Shown: in pieces, positions 49,342-58,259 of the stretch | Position numbering within the stretch: the first letter of the stretch is position 1 | How the letters are laid out: the number at the start of each line of letters is the position of its first letter | Assembly (NCBI RefSeq): GCF_021654135.1 | Contig: NZ_JAKGSD010000036.1 | Span: 1 to 64,000, forward strand | Direction of reading: 5' to 3' | DNA length: 64,000 nt | DNA from: Amycolatopsis tucumanensis | GTDB taxonomy: Bacteria > Actinomycetota > Actinomycetes > Mycobacteriales > Pseudonocardiaceae | The notes under the pieces: model-generated | What the model was told of the DNA's origin: nothing | Database searches by the model: none | Seen by the model: only the letters and a program-made list of their open reading frames with translations | Translations under genes and position numbers: made by a program

Positions 49342-50847
49342 CTATCGTCGCGTCGTTGCAGTACCAGCCGGAGCACCCAGCCAACGGGTCAGCGTGGTTT
49401 CCAGGCCGTCGGTGTCACCCGCATCCGACGCCCACGCCACGAAACCGTCCGGACGTACCAGCAAACCGCTCAGGCCGCTGCCCTCCGCGCTGCCCCGCAC
49501 CAACTTCAGACGCGTTCCATACGCCTTCGCCAGGACGGCGAGCACGTCGGTCCCGGCGAAGTCGGCCAGCAGTGCCTGTCCCCCGCGGGCGTGGTGGGCC
49601 AGCAGGCTGCCGTCGTCCAGCTGGAGCTTCGGCATCAGCGCGCCGACCAGCGCGTGGCCGCCCCCCAGGTCGTAGCGCTGCCCCAGACCGGAGATCCGCT
49701 TCGCGTAGAGCGTCGCGCCATCCCGGGTGCCGAGGAAATCGGTGACCACGGCCCGGAGCGCGCTGCTGTAGGCATCACCGCGCATCGCGGCGACCTGCGC
49801 GCGCGTCCAGTCGAGCACCTCGGCGCCGATCGGGTGCCGTTCGCTGACGTAGGTGTCGAGCAGACCCTCCGGCGCCCAGCCCCGCACGGTGGCGGCGAGC
49901 TTCCACCCCAGGTTGACCGCGTCGCCGAGCCCCAGGTTCAGGCCCTGGCCGCTGAAGGGCGAATGCACGTGGGCGGCGTCCCCGCACAGCAGGACGCGGC
50001 CACGCCGGTAGGTGCTCGCCTGCCGCGCGTGGTCGGTGAAGCGGGTGCCGCCGTCGGCGACGTCGGTCACGTGCACGTCCAGGCCGCTGACCCGCCGCAG
50101 GCTGGCGTCCATTTCGGACGCGGTGACCGGGGCTTCCCGGTCCACCGGTGGTCCGTCCAGCTCGACAGTGCGAATCCAGCCCGGCCTCGGCCCGTAGACG
50201 TAGAGCCCGGTGGTCGTGTACTGCCACCCCTGCCCCAGCAGCTCCGCCCCATGCACGGTGCCGGTCGCCTGGCGGACCGTGATCGTCGGGTCCGTGCCGG
50301 GGAAGTCGAAGCCAGCCTGGCGCCGAACCAGGCTTCGACCGCCGTCGCAGCCGACGAGCCACGCCGCACGCAGGTCGCCGCCACCGCGCAGGTGAACGGT
50401 GACACCGTCGTCGTCCGCGTCGAATCCGGTCACGTCGGCGCCACGCCGGATCTCGACGCCCAGCTCCGCCGCGCGCCGGCCAAGGACCCGTTCCACCTCG
50501 ACCTGCTCGACCGGGAGGTACCAGCCGGGGCCGCGCCCGCGCAGCAGCGGGTCCTGCTCGTCGACCGCGGCCGCCGGGACCTGGATCCCGCCGAAGTGCC
50601 CGGCGAAGGGCGCCCGGTTCCGCTCCCCCTGGAACGGCAGCGGCCCGCGTGCCGCTTCGATCGCCGGGAGCAGCCCGCGGCGCTCGAAGATCTCCGCGGA
50701 GGCCGTGTTGATCCCCGCGGCCTTGGGCGCGGTGTCCGGCTCGGAACGCCGTTCGACCACCACGACCCGGATCCCCGCCAGTCCCAGTTCCGTGGCCAGC
50801 ATCAGGCCGACCGGCCCGGCGCCCACCACGAGCACGTCGTAGTCCAT
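49342..50847 (-). CDS. FAD-dependent aromatic monooxygenase (PheA/TfdB/Rox type)
   Basis: 501 residues from the ATG at 50847. Class A flavoprotein hydroxylase: GAGPVG (residues 9-14), the DG motif VGCDGGRSLVRR, and the GD motif LLCGDAAHVHSPFSGQGLNLGLGDAVNLGWKLA near residue 290. It uses NAD(P)H and O2 to hydroxylate an aromatic ring; some relatives inactivate antibiotics such as rifampicin. Divergent from a TetR gene with a near-perfect operator between them, so it is probably induced by its substrate. Its 3' end lies 5 bases from the convergent hydrolase gene. Confidence 0.87.
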   Translation of the reverse strand: MDYDVLVVGAGPVGLMLATELGLAGIRVVVVERRSEPDTAPKAAGINTASAEIFERRGLLPAIEAARGPLPFQGERNRAPFAGHFGGIQVPAAAVDEQDPLLRGRGPGWYLPVEQVEVERVLGRRAAELGVEIRRGADVTGFDADDDGVTVHLRGGGDLRAAWLVGCDGGRSLVRRQAGFDFPGTDPTITVRQATGTVHGAELLGQGWQYTTTGLYVYGPRPGWIRTVELDGPPVDREAPVTASEMDASLRRVSGLDVHVTDVADGGTRFTDHARQASTYRRGRVLLCGDAAHVHSPFSGQGLNLGLGDAVNLGWKLAATVRGWAPEGLLDTYVSERHPIGAEVLDWTRAQVAAMRGDAYSSALRAVVTDFLGTRDGATLYAKRISGLGQRYDLGGGHALVGALMPKLQLDDGSLLAHHARGGQALLADFAGTDVLAVLAKAYGTRLKLVRGSAEGSGLSGLLVRPDGFVAWASDAGDTDGLETTLTRWLGAPAGTATTRR

Positions 50848-50866
50848 GTTCGACCTCCCGTTCCGC

Positions 50867-50888
50867 TAAGATAGACGAGTCTATCTTA
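50867..50888. promoter_or_regulatory. TetR operator between monooxygenase and TetR genes
   Basis: TAAGATAGAC and GTCTATCTTA, perfect 10-bp arms with a 2-base spacer, at 50867-50888. The low-GC palindrome stands out against its surroundings and lies between the two divergent starts (50847 and 50902). Confidence 0.78.
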
Positions 50889-50901
50889 GGGAGGTGTGGA
50901 G

Positions 50902-51462
50902 ATGGCCGGACGACGGCGTGGAGCGGAACTGGAGAAGGCGCTCCTCGATGCGGCGTGGGAAGAACTCATGGCCGGCGGCTACGCCGGGTTCACCATGGAC
51001 GCCGTGGTCCGGCGCGCCGGCACCAGCCCGCCCGTGCTCTACCGCCGCTGGCCCGACCGCGACGCGCTCGTCCGGGCGGCGATCGCGCACACCCTGGAGC
51101 GGGCACGGGTGGACGTCCCCGACACCGGAAGCCTGCGGGAGGACGTCCTGACCCTGATGCGCGAGATCAACACCACGCGCGCCCGGCTCATCACCGTGAT
51201 GAACGCGCAGCTGTCCTCCTACTACCAGGAGACCGGCACCAGCCCCGACCTGCTCACCGCACGGCACGAGAAGGCCACGGACGTCCTGTTCGACCGCGCC
51301 GTCCGCCGCGGGGAGATCACCGCGGACCGGTTGAGCGAGCGCATCAAGTCGCTCCCCTTCGACCTGCTGCGCCACGAAATCCTGGTGACCTTCGCCCCGG
51401 TGCCCGACCACGTCCTGGAGGAGATCGTCGACACGATCTTCCTCCCCCTCATCGGCCTGTGA
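50902..51462 (+). CDS. TetR-family transcriptional regulator
   Basis: 186 residues from the ATG at 50902 (GGGAGG 7 bases upstream; a GTG at 50896 is too close). DNA-binding domain ALLDAAWEELMAGGYAGFTMDAVVRRAGTSPPVLYRRWPDRDALVRAAI (residues about 13-61), then a TetR_C-type sensor. Expected to repress the divergent FAD monooxygenase gene and itself through the palindrome at 50867-50888. Its 3' end abuts the convergent FAA hydrolase gene. Confidence 0.88.
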   Translation: MAGRRRGAELEKALLDAAWEELMAGGYAGFTMDAVVRRAGTSPPVLYRRWPDRDALVRAAIAHTLERARVDVPDTGSLREDVLTLMREINTTRARLITVMNAQLSSYYQETGTSPDLLTARHEKATDVLFDRAVRRGEITADRLSERIKSLPFDLLRHEILVTFAPVPDHVLEEIVDTIFLPLIGL

Positions 51463-51467
51463 CGGCT

Positions 51468-52304
51468 TCACGCCTCCTCGACGAAGACGTGCCTCATCTC
51501 CCCGATGCCGTCGATGCGGGTGCGGACGACGTCGCCGGGGGTGAGGTACCTCGGCGGGGTCCGTCCTATCCCCACCCCGGCCGGTGTGCCGGTGAAGATG
51601 AGGTCCCCTGGGTGCAACGTGCACACCGCCGAGATCCGCTCGATCAACGCGCCCACCGGGAGGATCATCTGCCCGGTGTGACCGTCTTGGACGAGTTCGT
51701 CGTTGACCCAGCACCGCAGCCGCAACGGCGTCGTGAGCTCGTCGAGGGTCACCACCGCGGGCCCGAGCGGGCCGAAGCCGGGGAAGCTCTTGCCGAGCGA
51801 GAACTGCGGTGGCGCCCCGCTCATCTGCACGTCCCGATCGCTGAAATCCTGCCCCACGGTGAGCCCGGCGACGTAGTTCCAGGCGTCCGCCTCCGCGACG
51901 TTCCGTGCTTCCCGCGCCATGACGACGACGAGTTCCACCTCCCAGTCCACGGAGGGCCCGCTGAGCACGATGCGGCCGTGCGGGCCGGTCAGCGAGTCGG
52001 CGAACTTCGTGAACACCGACGGCACGCCACCGGCGCGCAAACCCGTCTCCGCCGCGTGCTCGGCGTAGTTCAGGCCGACGGCGAAGACCTGACGCGGCCG
52101 CGGCACCGGCGCACCCAGATCCTCGGGCCGGTACGGCTCGGCGACGTCGGTGCGGGCGGTGGCGGCCCACGCCGCGAACTCCGGCCAGCGGGCGAACAGG
52201 TCCGCGGGCTCGGGCCCGAACCGGCCGCCGCTGGCTTTGGCGATGTCGATCGCCGCGCGGTCGCGCAACAGGTGGGCGCGGCCGCGCAGATTTCCGATGC
52301 GCAT
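51468..52304 (-). CDS. Fumarylacetoacetate hydrolase family protein
   Basis: 278 residues from the ATG at 52304. FAH fold: FAVGLNYAEHAAETGL, the metal-site DWEVELVVVMAREA, GLTVGQDFSDRDVQ, LGKSFPGFGPLGP and the C-terminal PGDLIFTGTPAGVGIGRTPPRYLTPGD. Likely an acylpyruvate hydrolase or related Mg2+ enzyme at the lower end of an aromatic pathway. Last gene of the leftward cluster 58088-51468; 13 bases separate it from the alpha/beta hydrolase gene upstream. Distinct in sequence from the FAH protein at 26.3 kb. Confidence 0.87.
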   Translation of the reverse strand: MRIGNLRGRAHLLRDRAAIDIAKASGGRFGPEPADLFARWPEFAAWAATARTDVAEPYRPEDLGAPVPRPRQVFAVGLNYAEHAAETGLRAGGVPSVFTKFADSLTGPHGRIVLSGPSVDWEVELVVVMAREARNVAEADAWNYVAGLTVGQDFSDRDVQMSGAPPQFSLGKSFPGFGPLGPAVVTLDELTTPLRLRCWVNDELVQDGHTGQMILPVGALIERISAVCTLHPGDLIFTGTPAGVGIGRTPPRYLTPGDVVRTRIDGIGEMRHVFVEEA

Positions 52305-52317
52305 GTGGTTTTTCCCC

Positions 52318-53175
52318 TCATTCCAGCGGATCGTGTCGCGCCCACGCCGTGCGCAGGAACTCGACGGCGGGATCGACGACGGCCGGCGTCGCGAACACCG
52401 GGTCGGCGTGATCGGCCCCGGGCACGACGAGCAGCTCGGACCGGCCGCCCGCCGCCAAGACGACCTCGTGCAACCGGCGGCTCTGGGCCAGGCCGCACCG
52501 CCGGTCGCCGGAGCCGTGACTGAGGTGGACGGGCGGCCGGTAGCGGGCCCGGCGTGCGGCGGTCACCACCGAAACCGCGGCGAGCTGGTCCTCGCCCGGC
52601 CAGGCCGGAACGTCGAGGAACGTGCGAACCATCTTCGCCAGGGCCTCCCGCTCCTCCACTGTGGACGCATCCGACAGCAACAGCCCGAAATCCGTGACCG
52701 GATAGTGCAACACCAGCGCGGACAGCGGCACGTCGTCGGAGAACGCGGCGCGGGCCATCAGGTACGCCCCCGCCGAGCTCCCCCACCCGGCGACGCGGCC
52801 GGGGTCCAGCCCGTACTCGCCACCGCGCGCCCGCCCCCAGCGGATCGCCGCCAGCACGTCCTCGACCGGGCCGGGGTGGGCGACCTCGCCGGCCAGCCGG
52901 TAACCGACCGACGCGACCGCGATCCCGCGTGCGGGCAGCGTCGCCCACGGCCCCATTTCCTTGCTCCCGCCGACGAAACCGCCACCGTGCGCGTAGACCA
53001 CGACGGGCAGCGGACCGCCGGCGTCCAGGGGCAGGTGCAGGTCCAGGGTCAGCGGACGCCAGCCGGTCACCGTGGCATACCGGATGTCGAGGTAGGACAC
53101 CGCTCCGTCGAGCACCCGCACCGGATGTGGCCGCGCCAACCGGGGATCGGCCGGCTCGCCACCGGGCTCCGTCAT
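52318..53175 (-). CDS. Alpha/beta hydrolase of the hormone-sensitive-lipase/carboxylesterase type
   Basis: 285 residues from the ATG at 53175. The oxyanion motif HGGGFVGGSKE (HGGG) and nucleophile elbow GWGSSAGAYL (Ser in GSSAG) mark the HSL-like esterase group; the catalytic His is in PGADHADPVFA. It probably hydrolyses an ester or amide intermediate of the pathway. Its start overlaps the alcohol dehydrogenase stop by 4 bases (ATGA), so the two are coupled. Confidence 0.85.
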   Translation of the reverse strand: MTEPGGEPADPRLARPHPVRVLDGAVSYLDIRYATVTGWRPLTLDLHLPLDAGGPLPVVVYAHGGGFVGGSKEMGPWATLPARGIAVASVGYRLAGEVAHPGPVEDVLAAIRWGRARGGEYGLDPGRVAGWGSSAGAYLMARAAFSDDVPLSALVLHYPVTDFGLLLSDASTVEEREALAKMVRTFLDVPAWPGEDQLAAVSVVTAARRARYRPPVHLSHGSGDRRCGLAQSRRLHEVVLAAGGRSELLVVPGADHADPVFATPAVVDPAVEFLRTAWARHDPLE

Positions 53176-54206
53176 GCCTGCGGCACCAGGATCGCCCGGC
53201 CCCGGATCCGGTTCAGCGCGAGATCGTCGAACGCCTCGGCGGCCGCGTCGAGCGGGTAGCGGCGCGTGTGCAGGTTCACCTTCCCGCTTTCCGCGAGCAC
53301 CATCAGCTCGACCAGGTCGCGGTAGGTCCCGACCATGTTGCCGACGACGTTCTTCTCGGCCGCCACGGCCGCCACCGTCGGGATCCGCAGTTCCCCGCCG
53401 TACCCGACGACGAACAGGGAACCGCCTGCCGCGGTCATGTCCCAGGCGTCGTTCTCCGCGCCCTGCTCGGCGACGAAGTCGAACACGACCTCGGCGCCGC
53501 GCCCGCTCGTCACGTCCAGGACCGCGCTCACCTGGTTGCCGTCGGCCCGCACCGTCGTGTCCGCGCCGAGGCGGGCGGCGAGCGCGAGCGCGGCCGGGTC
53601 CCGGTCGACCACGACGATCTTCGTCGCCGTCAGGGCGGCGAGGACCTGGATGCCGATGTGGCCCAGTCCCCCGGCCCCTTGGACGACGGCCGTACTGCCG
53701 GGTGGCAGCAGCGGAACCGCCTTGCGCACCGCGTGGTAGGCGGTGAGCCCGGCGTCGGCCAGCGCGGCGACGTCGGCCGGGTCGGTGGCGGGGTCGAGCT
53801 TGACGCACGCCCGCGCGGTCGTGCGCAGGTACTCGGCCATGCCGCCGTCGTGGTCGGACACCCCGGGGAAGGCGGCCGCGGCGCAGGCCATGTCCCGGCC
53901 CTCCCGGCAGGCCAGGCACAGCCCGCACGAGGGCTGCGGGTGCAGGATCACCGCGTCCCCGACCTCGACGTTGCTGACCCCGGCGCCGACCGCCTGCACC
54001 CAGCCCGCGTTCTCGTGTCCCAGGGTGTAGGGCAGCCGCGGCGCCATCGCGTCGGCCCACTGCCCCTCGATGATGTGCAGATCGGTCCGGCACACGCCGG
54101 CGCCCCCGATCCGCACGATCACGTCCAGCGGTCCGGACAGGACCGGTTCCGGCACCTCCTCGACGATCGGCTGTTTGTGGTAGTCGTGCAGGCGCACGGC
54201 TTTCAT
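53172..54206 (-). CDS. Zinc-dependent NAD(P) alcohol dehydrogenase
   Basis: 344 residues from the ATG at 54206. Medium-chain fold: catalytic zinc Cys in GVCRTDLHIIEG, GHENAGWV with the zinc His, structural zinc loop CGLCLACREGRDMAC, and the coenzyme motif QGAGGLGHIGIQVL. It oxidises an alcohol to an aldehyde or the reverse. In the leftward cluster it probably handles a side-chain alcohol or aldehyde product. Distinct from the butanediol dehydrogenase at 11.7 kb. Confidence 0.87.
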   Translation of the reverse strand: MKAVRLHDYHKQPIVEEVPEPVLSGPLDVIVRIGGAGVCRTDLHIIEGQWADAMAPRLPYTLGHENAGWVQAVGAGVSNVEVGDAVILHPQPSCGLCLACREGRDMACAAAAFPGVSDHDGGMAEYLRTTARACVKLDPATDPADVAALADAGLTAYHAVRKAVPLLPPGSTAVVQGAGGLGHIGIQVLAALTATKIVVVDRDPAALALAARLGADTTVRADGNQVSAVLDVTSGRGAEVVFDFVAEQGAENDAWDMTAAGGSLFVVGYGGELRIPTVAAVAAEKNVVGNMVGTYRDLVELMVLAESGKVNLHTRRYPLDAAAEAFDDLALNRIRGRAILVPQA

Positions 54207-54234
54207 GCTGTTCCTCCTTGAACGAACGCCTGGC

Positions 54235-55569
54235 TCAGGCGAGCGGAGCGGGTGTTTCGGCGGCTGTGGTCGTCCGCGCCGTCCGCCGGGGCACGGTGAT
54301 CACGAAGACCGCGACGGCGGCCGCCACCAGGGGCACGACGAGAAGCCCGAACAGCGAGCGGGGCGACCAGGAGTTGTCCAGAAGCAGCCCGGCCAGCACC
54401 GGTGCGGTCAGGGCGCCGATGCGGCCGAACGCCATGGCCCAGCCGACCCCGGTCGCGCGCACCGCCGGGGCGTAGAGACCGGGAGCGATGGCGTTGAGCC
54501 CGTTGCCGCTGGCGTTGATGAACATGCCGACCGCGACCGCGGCGATCAACGCGGCGACGGCGGAATCGAGGAACACGCTCATCGCCAGGTACGACAGTCC
54601 CGCCGCGAGGAAGCAGGCGATCGTCAGACCGCGCAGCCGCACCTTGAGGGCGATCAAGCCGAACAGCAGGGTGCCCGCGATCCCGCCGAGGTTGAGCAGG
54701 AGCCCGGCGTTCATGCCCTGCTGGGCCGAGGAACCACTGTGCTGCAGCAGCAGCGGCGTCCAGCTCGCGGCGAAGTAGAAGCCCGCCATCATCACGAAGT
54801 AGGCGATCCACAACAGGACCGTCCGCGCCGCGTCCCGGGTCAGCAACGTCGTCACCCGCACCCGGCGTTCGCCGGGCTCCGGGTCGGGCAGGGTGTCGAC
54901 GGCGGGCAACCGCATCCGCTCCAGGAGCCGGTTGACCTTCTCCAGCGCCCCGCGGGGACGGCGGCTGATCAGGTAGTCCAGTGATTCCGGCATAGCCGCG
55001 GCCACCCCGGCCACCATGACCAGGGTCAGCACAGCACCCACGACGAAGGTGGCGCGCCAGCCGTACTCGGCGACCACGAGCTTCGCGACCGCACCACCGA
55101 GCACACCGCCGAGCGGCAGTCCCATCCCGTACAGGGCGATCATCGTGCCGCGCAGCCGCTGCGGCGCGTATTCCGTGATGACCACGGGCAGGCTCGCCAC
55201 CATGCCGCCGATGCCGAGACCGGTCAGGAGACGGCAGGCCGCGAGCATCTCGAACCCGGTGCTGAGCGCGGCCAGTGCCATCCCGGCGGTGCACACGGTC
55301 AGGCAGATCAGCGTGAGTGGTCGCCTGCCGATGCGGTCGGCCAGCGGCGCGAGCACGGCCGAGCCGAGCGCCATCCCCACCAGTCCGCTGCTGAGCAGCA
55401 CTCCCACCCGGGAATCGGTGAGCCCCCACTCGCCTGCCACGCCGGGAGCCGCGAAGGACATCACGAGGACGTCGAACCCGTCGACGAGGTTGATCACCAG
55501 ACAGATCGCGATGACCCTGATCTGGAACCGGCTCATCCCCGACCGGTCGATGGAATCCCGCACGGACAT
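54235..55569 (-). CDS. AAHS-family aromatic acid:H+ symporter
   Basis: 444 residues from the ATG at 55569. About 12 membrane segments with the aromatic-acid symporter signature in TM1 (ICLVINLVDGFDVLVMSFAAPGVAGEWGL), where the DGFD acidic residues are typical of PcaK/BenK-type porters, and LADRIGRRPLTL in the loop after TM2. It most likely imports the aromatic acid degraded by the cluster. It lies 28 bases upstream of the alcohol dehydrogenase gene and 4 bases after the RidA-type gene. Confidence 0.87.
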   Translation of the reverse strand: MSVRDSIDRSGMSRFQIRVIAICLVINLVDGFDVLVMSFAAPGVAGEWGLTDSRVGVLLSSGLVGMALGSAVLAPLADRIGRRPLTLICLTVCTAGMALAALSTGFEMLAACRLLTGLGIGGMVASLPVVITEYAPQRLRGTMIALYGMGLPLGGVLGGAVAKLVVAEYGWRATFVVGAVLTLVMVAGVAAAMPESLDYLISRRPRGALEKVNRLLERMRLPAVDTLPDPEPGERRVRVTTLLTRDAARTVLLWIAYFVMMAGFYFAASWTPLLLQHSGSSAQQGMNAGLLLNLGGIAGTLLFGLIALKVRLRGLTIACFLAAGLSYLAMSVFLDSAVAALIAAVAVGMFINASGNGLNAIAPGLYAPAVRATGVGWAMAFGRIGALTAPVLAGLLLDNSWSPRSLFGLLVVPLVAAAVAVFVITVPRRTARTTTAAETPAPLA

Positions 55570-55573
55570 GCGC

Positions 55574-55984
55574 TCACCCCTCCTGCCGGTACGCGGTCGC
55601 GTCGATCTCGACCAGCAGGTCCGCCCGCACCAGTCCACCGACGATCAGCAGGGTGTTCGGCGGAAACTGCCCCCGCGGGTAGTGCTCGGCGAAGTACTCT
55701 TCGCGGGCCGCGTAGAAGTCGGCGACGTGATCCCGTGACGTGAGGTAGCTGACGAACCGTACGACGTCCCGGAGGGTGGCGCCCTGCGATTCGAGGATGG
55801 TGCGCACGTTGTCGTAGGCGCGGATCGTCTGGGTCCGCACGTCGGGGCCGGTCACGGAATTGTCCTCGGCGATTCCGCACTGGCCGGCGACGAACAGCAG
55901 CTCGCCCGCGCGCGCCACGTGCGAGTACGCGCTGAACGGCGCCCCGACTCCGGGCGGGTTCGCATAACTCGGTGCGATGGTCAT
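55574..55984 (-). CDS. RidA-family enamine/imine deaminase
   Basis: 136 residues from the ATG at 55984, preceded by AAGGAG. RidA/YjgF fold: AYSHVARAGELLFVAGQCGI, IRAYDNVRTILESQGATLRDVVRFVSYLTS, and PPNTLLIVGGLVRADLLVEIDATAY with the conserved Arg. Members deaminate reactive enamines; some act as 2-aminomuconate deaminases in amino-aromatic degradation. Its place in a catabolic operon suggests a pathway step or detoxification of an imine, hinting that the substrate contains nitrogen. That role is inference. Confidence 0.87.
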   Translation of the reverse strand: MTIAPSYANPPGVGAPFSAYSHVARAGELLFVAGQCGIAEDNSVTGPDVRTQTIRAYDNVRTILESQGATLRDVVRFVSYLTSRDHVADFYAAREEYFAEHYPRGQFPPNTLLIVGGLVRADLLVEIDATAYRQEG

Positions 55985-56010
55985 GGTGGTCTCGTCTCCT
56001 TCGACTTCGG

Positions 56011-57618
56011 TCAGGCGGTGGCGTGAGCGAGGGTGCCGCCCGCGAGGACCCGGCCGAGCGCGGCGGACAGCTCGGCCCCCTCCCCCGCCTGGCGGGCGCG
56101 CCAGGCCACGTGCCCGTCCGGACGCACGAGCGCCGCGCCCTCCCGGCCGATCGACAGGGGCCCGAGCAGGTGCGGCAGCCGCTTGACCCGCAGCGGGACG
56201 ACGGCTGAGGCCGCCAGGTCCTGTCCGGCCCGGTCCCAGCCGTCGGCGTCCGGCCCGCAGACGAGCACGAACTCGGTGTCGAACCAGTCGATGCTCGACT
56301 CGGTCTTGTTCACATCGAGCCAGAAGTGCGGGAACCGCGCGCCGGGCCGGTCGGTCGGCCAGTAGTACTGCGAGTCGTACGGCGGCACGGGGGAACCGTC
56401 GTCGACGACGGCGCCGCGGGTGTAGATGTAGCCCAGCGTGTGGCCGTCGCTGTGCAGCTGCTTGTTCTGGTCGATCAGCAGGTCGCGCCAGCGCTGCGGG
56501 TCCTCCTCGCGGCGGCGGAACGCCTCGTCCATCTCGTCGATCCGCGTCTGGTTGCGCACGGCGAAGTCGGTGTTGGACTGCGCGACCGGGCGGCGCTCGG
56601 AGTCGTAGGTGTCGAGCAGGACGTCCCCGGCCCGGCCGGACAGCACCATCGCGAGCTTCCACGCCAGGTTGTGCACGTCCTGGACGCCGGAGTTCAGCCC
56701 ATTGCCTCCCGCGGTGGGGAACCGGTGCGCGGCGTCCCCGGCGAGGAACACCCTGCCCTCGCGGAACCGTTGCGCGACCTGGGCGCTCATCCGCCAGGTC
56801 ATCACGTTGATGCGCTCGACCTTCAGGTCGGGCATCTCCCACTGCTCCCGCACGTCCTGGATCAGGCGCTCCTCGGACAGCGGCTCCTCGCCCTCCCGCA
56901 GCTTCTGCACCGCCAGCCACCGGTCCCCGTCCGGACCGGTGGCCAGGACGTTCACGTCGGGCCTGCTGCGGTCGCGCGGCCGGACCAGGAACCCGATCGC
57001 GCTGCGGACGTGCGGCAGGTGCCCGACGTCGGCGCGGTAGTAGTGGTTCGCCATGAGCGCCAGGGTCTCCGGGCCGTCCATCGCGATGCCGGCGGTCTCG
57101 CGCACCCGGCTGTTCGCGCCGTCGCACCCGACCAGGTACCGCGCCCGGACGTCGAACTCCTCGCCGTCGGAGGCCCGCCGTACCCGCGCGGTCACCCCGT
57201 CGGAGTCCTGGGCGAGGGAAACCAGTTCGGTGGACCGGCGCACCTGCGCCAGCGGCCGGGCGGACAGCGCGTCGTCCAGTGCCTCCTCCACCGCGTCCTG
57301 GGGCACGATCGAGCGCGGCGCCGGGGTGTGCAGGCTCGGCGCGGGCTCGGTGTAGGCCACCAACGGCCCGTTCAGGCTTTCACACCAGCAGGCCACGTCC
57401 GACTCCTGCGGCAGCCCCGCGCGGCGCACCTGGTCCTCGATCCCCCAGATGCGGAACAGCTCCATGGTCCGCGGATGGCAACCCCGGGCCTTCGGGTGCG
57501 TGGTCGTGGCGGGCCGTCGCTCGACGAGCAGGCTCTCCACCCCGAACCGGTCGAGCAGCAGCGCGAGGCTCATCCCGACCGGTCCCCCGCCGACGACGAG
57601 CACAGGTACCTCGATCAT
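56011..57618 (-). CDS. FAD-dependent aromatic-ring hydroxylase
   Basis: 535 residues from the ATG at 57618. Class A flavoprotein monooxygenase: GGGPVG (residues about 10-15), ERRPATTTHPKARGCHPRTMELFRIWG, the DG motif VGCDGANSRVRE, and the GD motif FLAGDAAHRFPTAGGNGLNSGVQDVHNLAWKLA. It hydroxylates a ring with NAD(P)H and O2. Second gene of the leftward cluster, 26 bases after the cupin gene and 26 bases before the RidA gene. The natural reading is ring hydroxylation before cleavage by the cupin. Confidence 0.88.
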   Translation of the reverse strand: MIEVPVLVVGGGPVGMSLALLLDRFGVESLLVERRPATTTHPKARGCHPRTMELFRIWGIEDQVRRAGLPQESDVACWCESLNGPLVAYTEPAPSLHTPAPRSIVPQDAVEEALDDALSARPLAQVRRSTELVSLAQDSDGVTARVRRASDGEEFDVRARYLVGCDGANSRVRETAGIAMDGPETLALMANHYYRADVGHLPHVRSAIGFLVRPRDRSRPDVNVLATGPDGDRWLAVQKLREGEEPLSEERLIQDVREQWEMPDLKVERINVMTWRMSAQVAQRFREGRVFLAGDAAHRFPTAGGNGLNSGVQDVHNLAWKLAMVLSGRAGDVLLDTYDSERRPVAQSNTDFAVRNQTRIDEMDEAFRRREEDPQRWRDLLIDQNKQLHSDGHTLGYIYTRGAVVDDGSPVPPYDSQYYWPTDRPGARFPHFWLDVNKTESSIDWFDTEFVLVCGPDADGWDRAGQDLAASAVVPLRVKRLPHLLGPLSIGREGAALVRPDGHVAWRARQAGEGAELSAALGRVLAGGTLAHATA

Positions 57619-57644
57619 CAAGAGCGTCCTTTCCGGAAAGAGTG

Positions 57645-58088
57645 TCAGTCGACGTAGGACACCCGGGGCTTGCACCGGTCGTCCTCGAGTTCGGGCAACA
57701 GCACGACGCGCTCCTGCTCGAACGCGTCGGTGCGGGCGGTGACGAACGCCGCGTCCCCGGTCAGGCTCCGGTTGTAGGACACGTGGGGGCAGAACGGCGG
57801 GATGTACAGGAAGTCGCCGACGCCCACGATCAGGTCGTGTTCGAGTTCGGCGCCCCAGAAGAAGTGCACGCTGCCCCGCAGGCCGTAGAGCGCCGACTCG
57901 TGCTCGAGGTGGTAGTGGACGTTCGACTTCTCCCCCGGCCCCAGTGAGGTCACCAGGAGCGACAGGTGCTTCGAGGGCGTGGTCACCCCGTTCACCCCGA
58001 AGAGCGCGTTGACGTCCTGCTTGGCGCGCTGCTCCCGCTCCGGGTGCACCAGGGTGACGTCACCGTCCCATTCGACCTTGAACTCCAT
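57645..58088 (-). CDS. Small cupin protein, possible ring-cleaving dioxygenase
   Basis: 147 residues from the ATG at 58088. A single cupin barrel with complete metal-binding set: His58, His60, Glu64 in VHYHLEHE and His102 in PPFCPHVSYN. Could be an extradiol-type dioxygenase of the cupin class, like the 3-hydroxyanthranilate dioxygenase group though smaller, or an accessory metal-binding protein. It is the first gene of the leftward cluster, next to the ring hydroxylase, which supports a cleavage role. Its promoter is shared with the GAF activator and holds a 17-bp near-palindrome. Confidence 0.75.
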   Translation of the reverse strand: MEFKVEWDGDVTLVHPEREQRAKQDVNALFGVNGVTTPSKHLSLLVTSLGPGEKSNVHYHLEHESALYGLRGSVHFFWGAELEHDLIVGVGDFLYIPPFCPHVSYNRSLTGDAAFVTARTDAFEQERVVLLPELEDDRCKPRVSYVD

Positions 58089-58167
58089 GTAACCAGTCCT
58101 CCTCGGATCAGCGGCTGTGACGATGGGAAGAACGGTGCGCCGCGGGCCCTGCCCGGGTCGAGGTGGC

Positions 58168-58184
58168 TGTCCAAAATTTGCACA
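58168..58184. promoter_or_regulatory. Near-perfect palindrome in cupin/activator divergent promoter
   Basis: TGTCCAAAATTTGCACA at 58168-58184 pairs at seven of eight positions about its centre. The A/T-rich core stands out. It lies 80 bases from the cupin start and 76 from the activator start. Likely binding site of the Fis-type HTH activator. Confidence 0.6.
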
Positions 58185-58259
58185 GCGAAAGGCGTTTTCC
58201 GGGCTTTCCCAGCCATAATCGGCGGACGGTGTTCTCGCGGGCACTGAGGAGGAGGCGCG

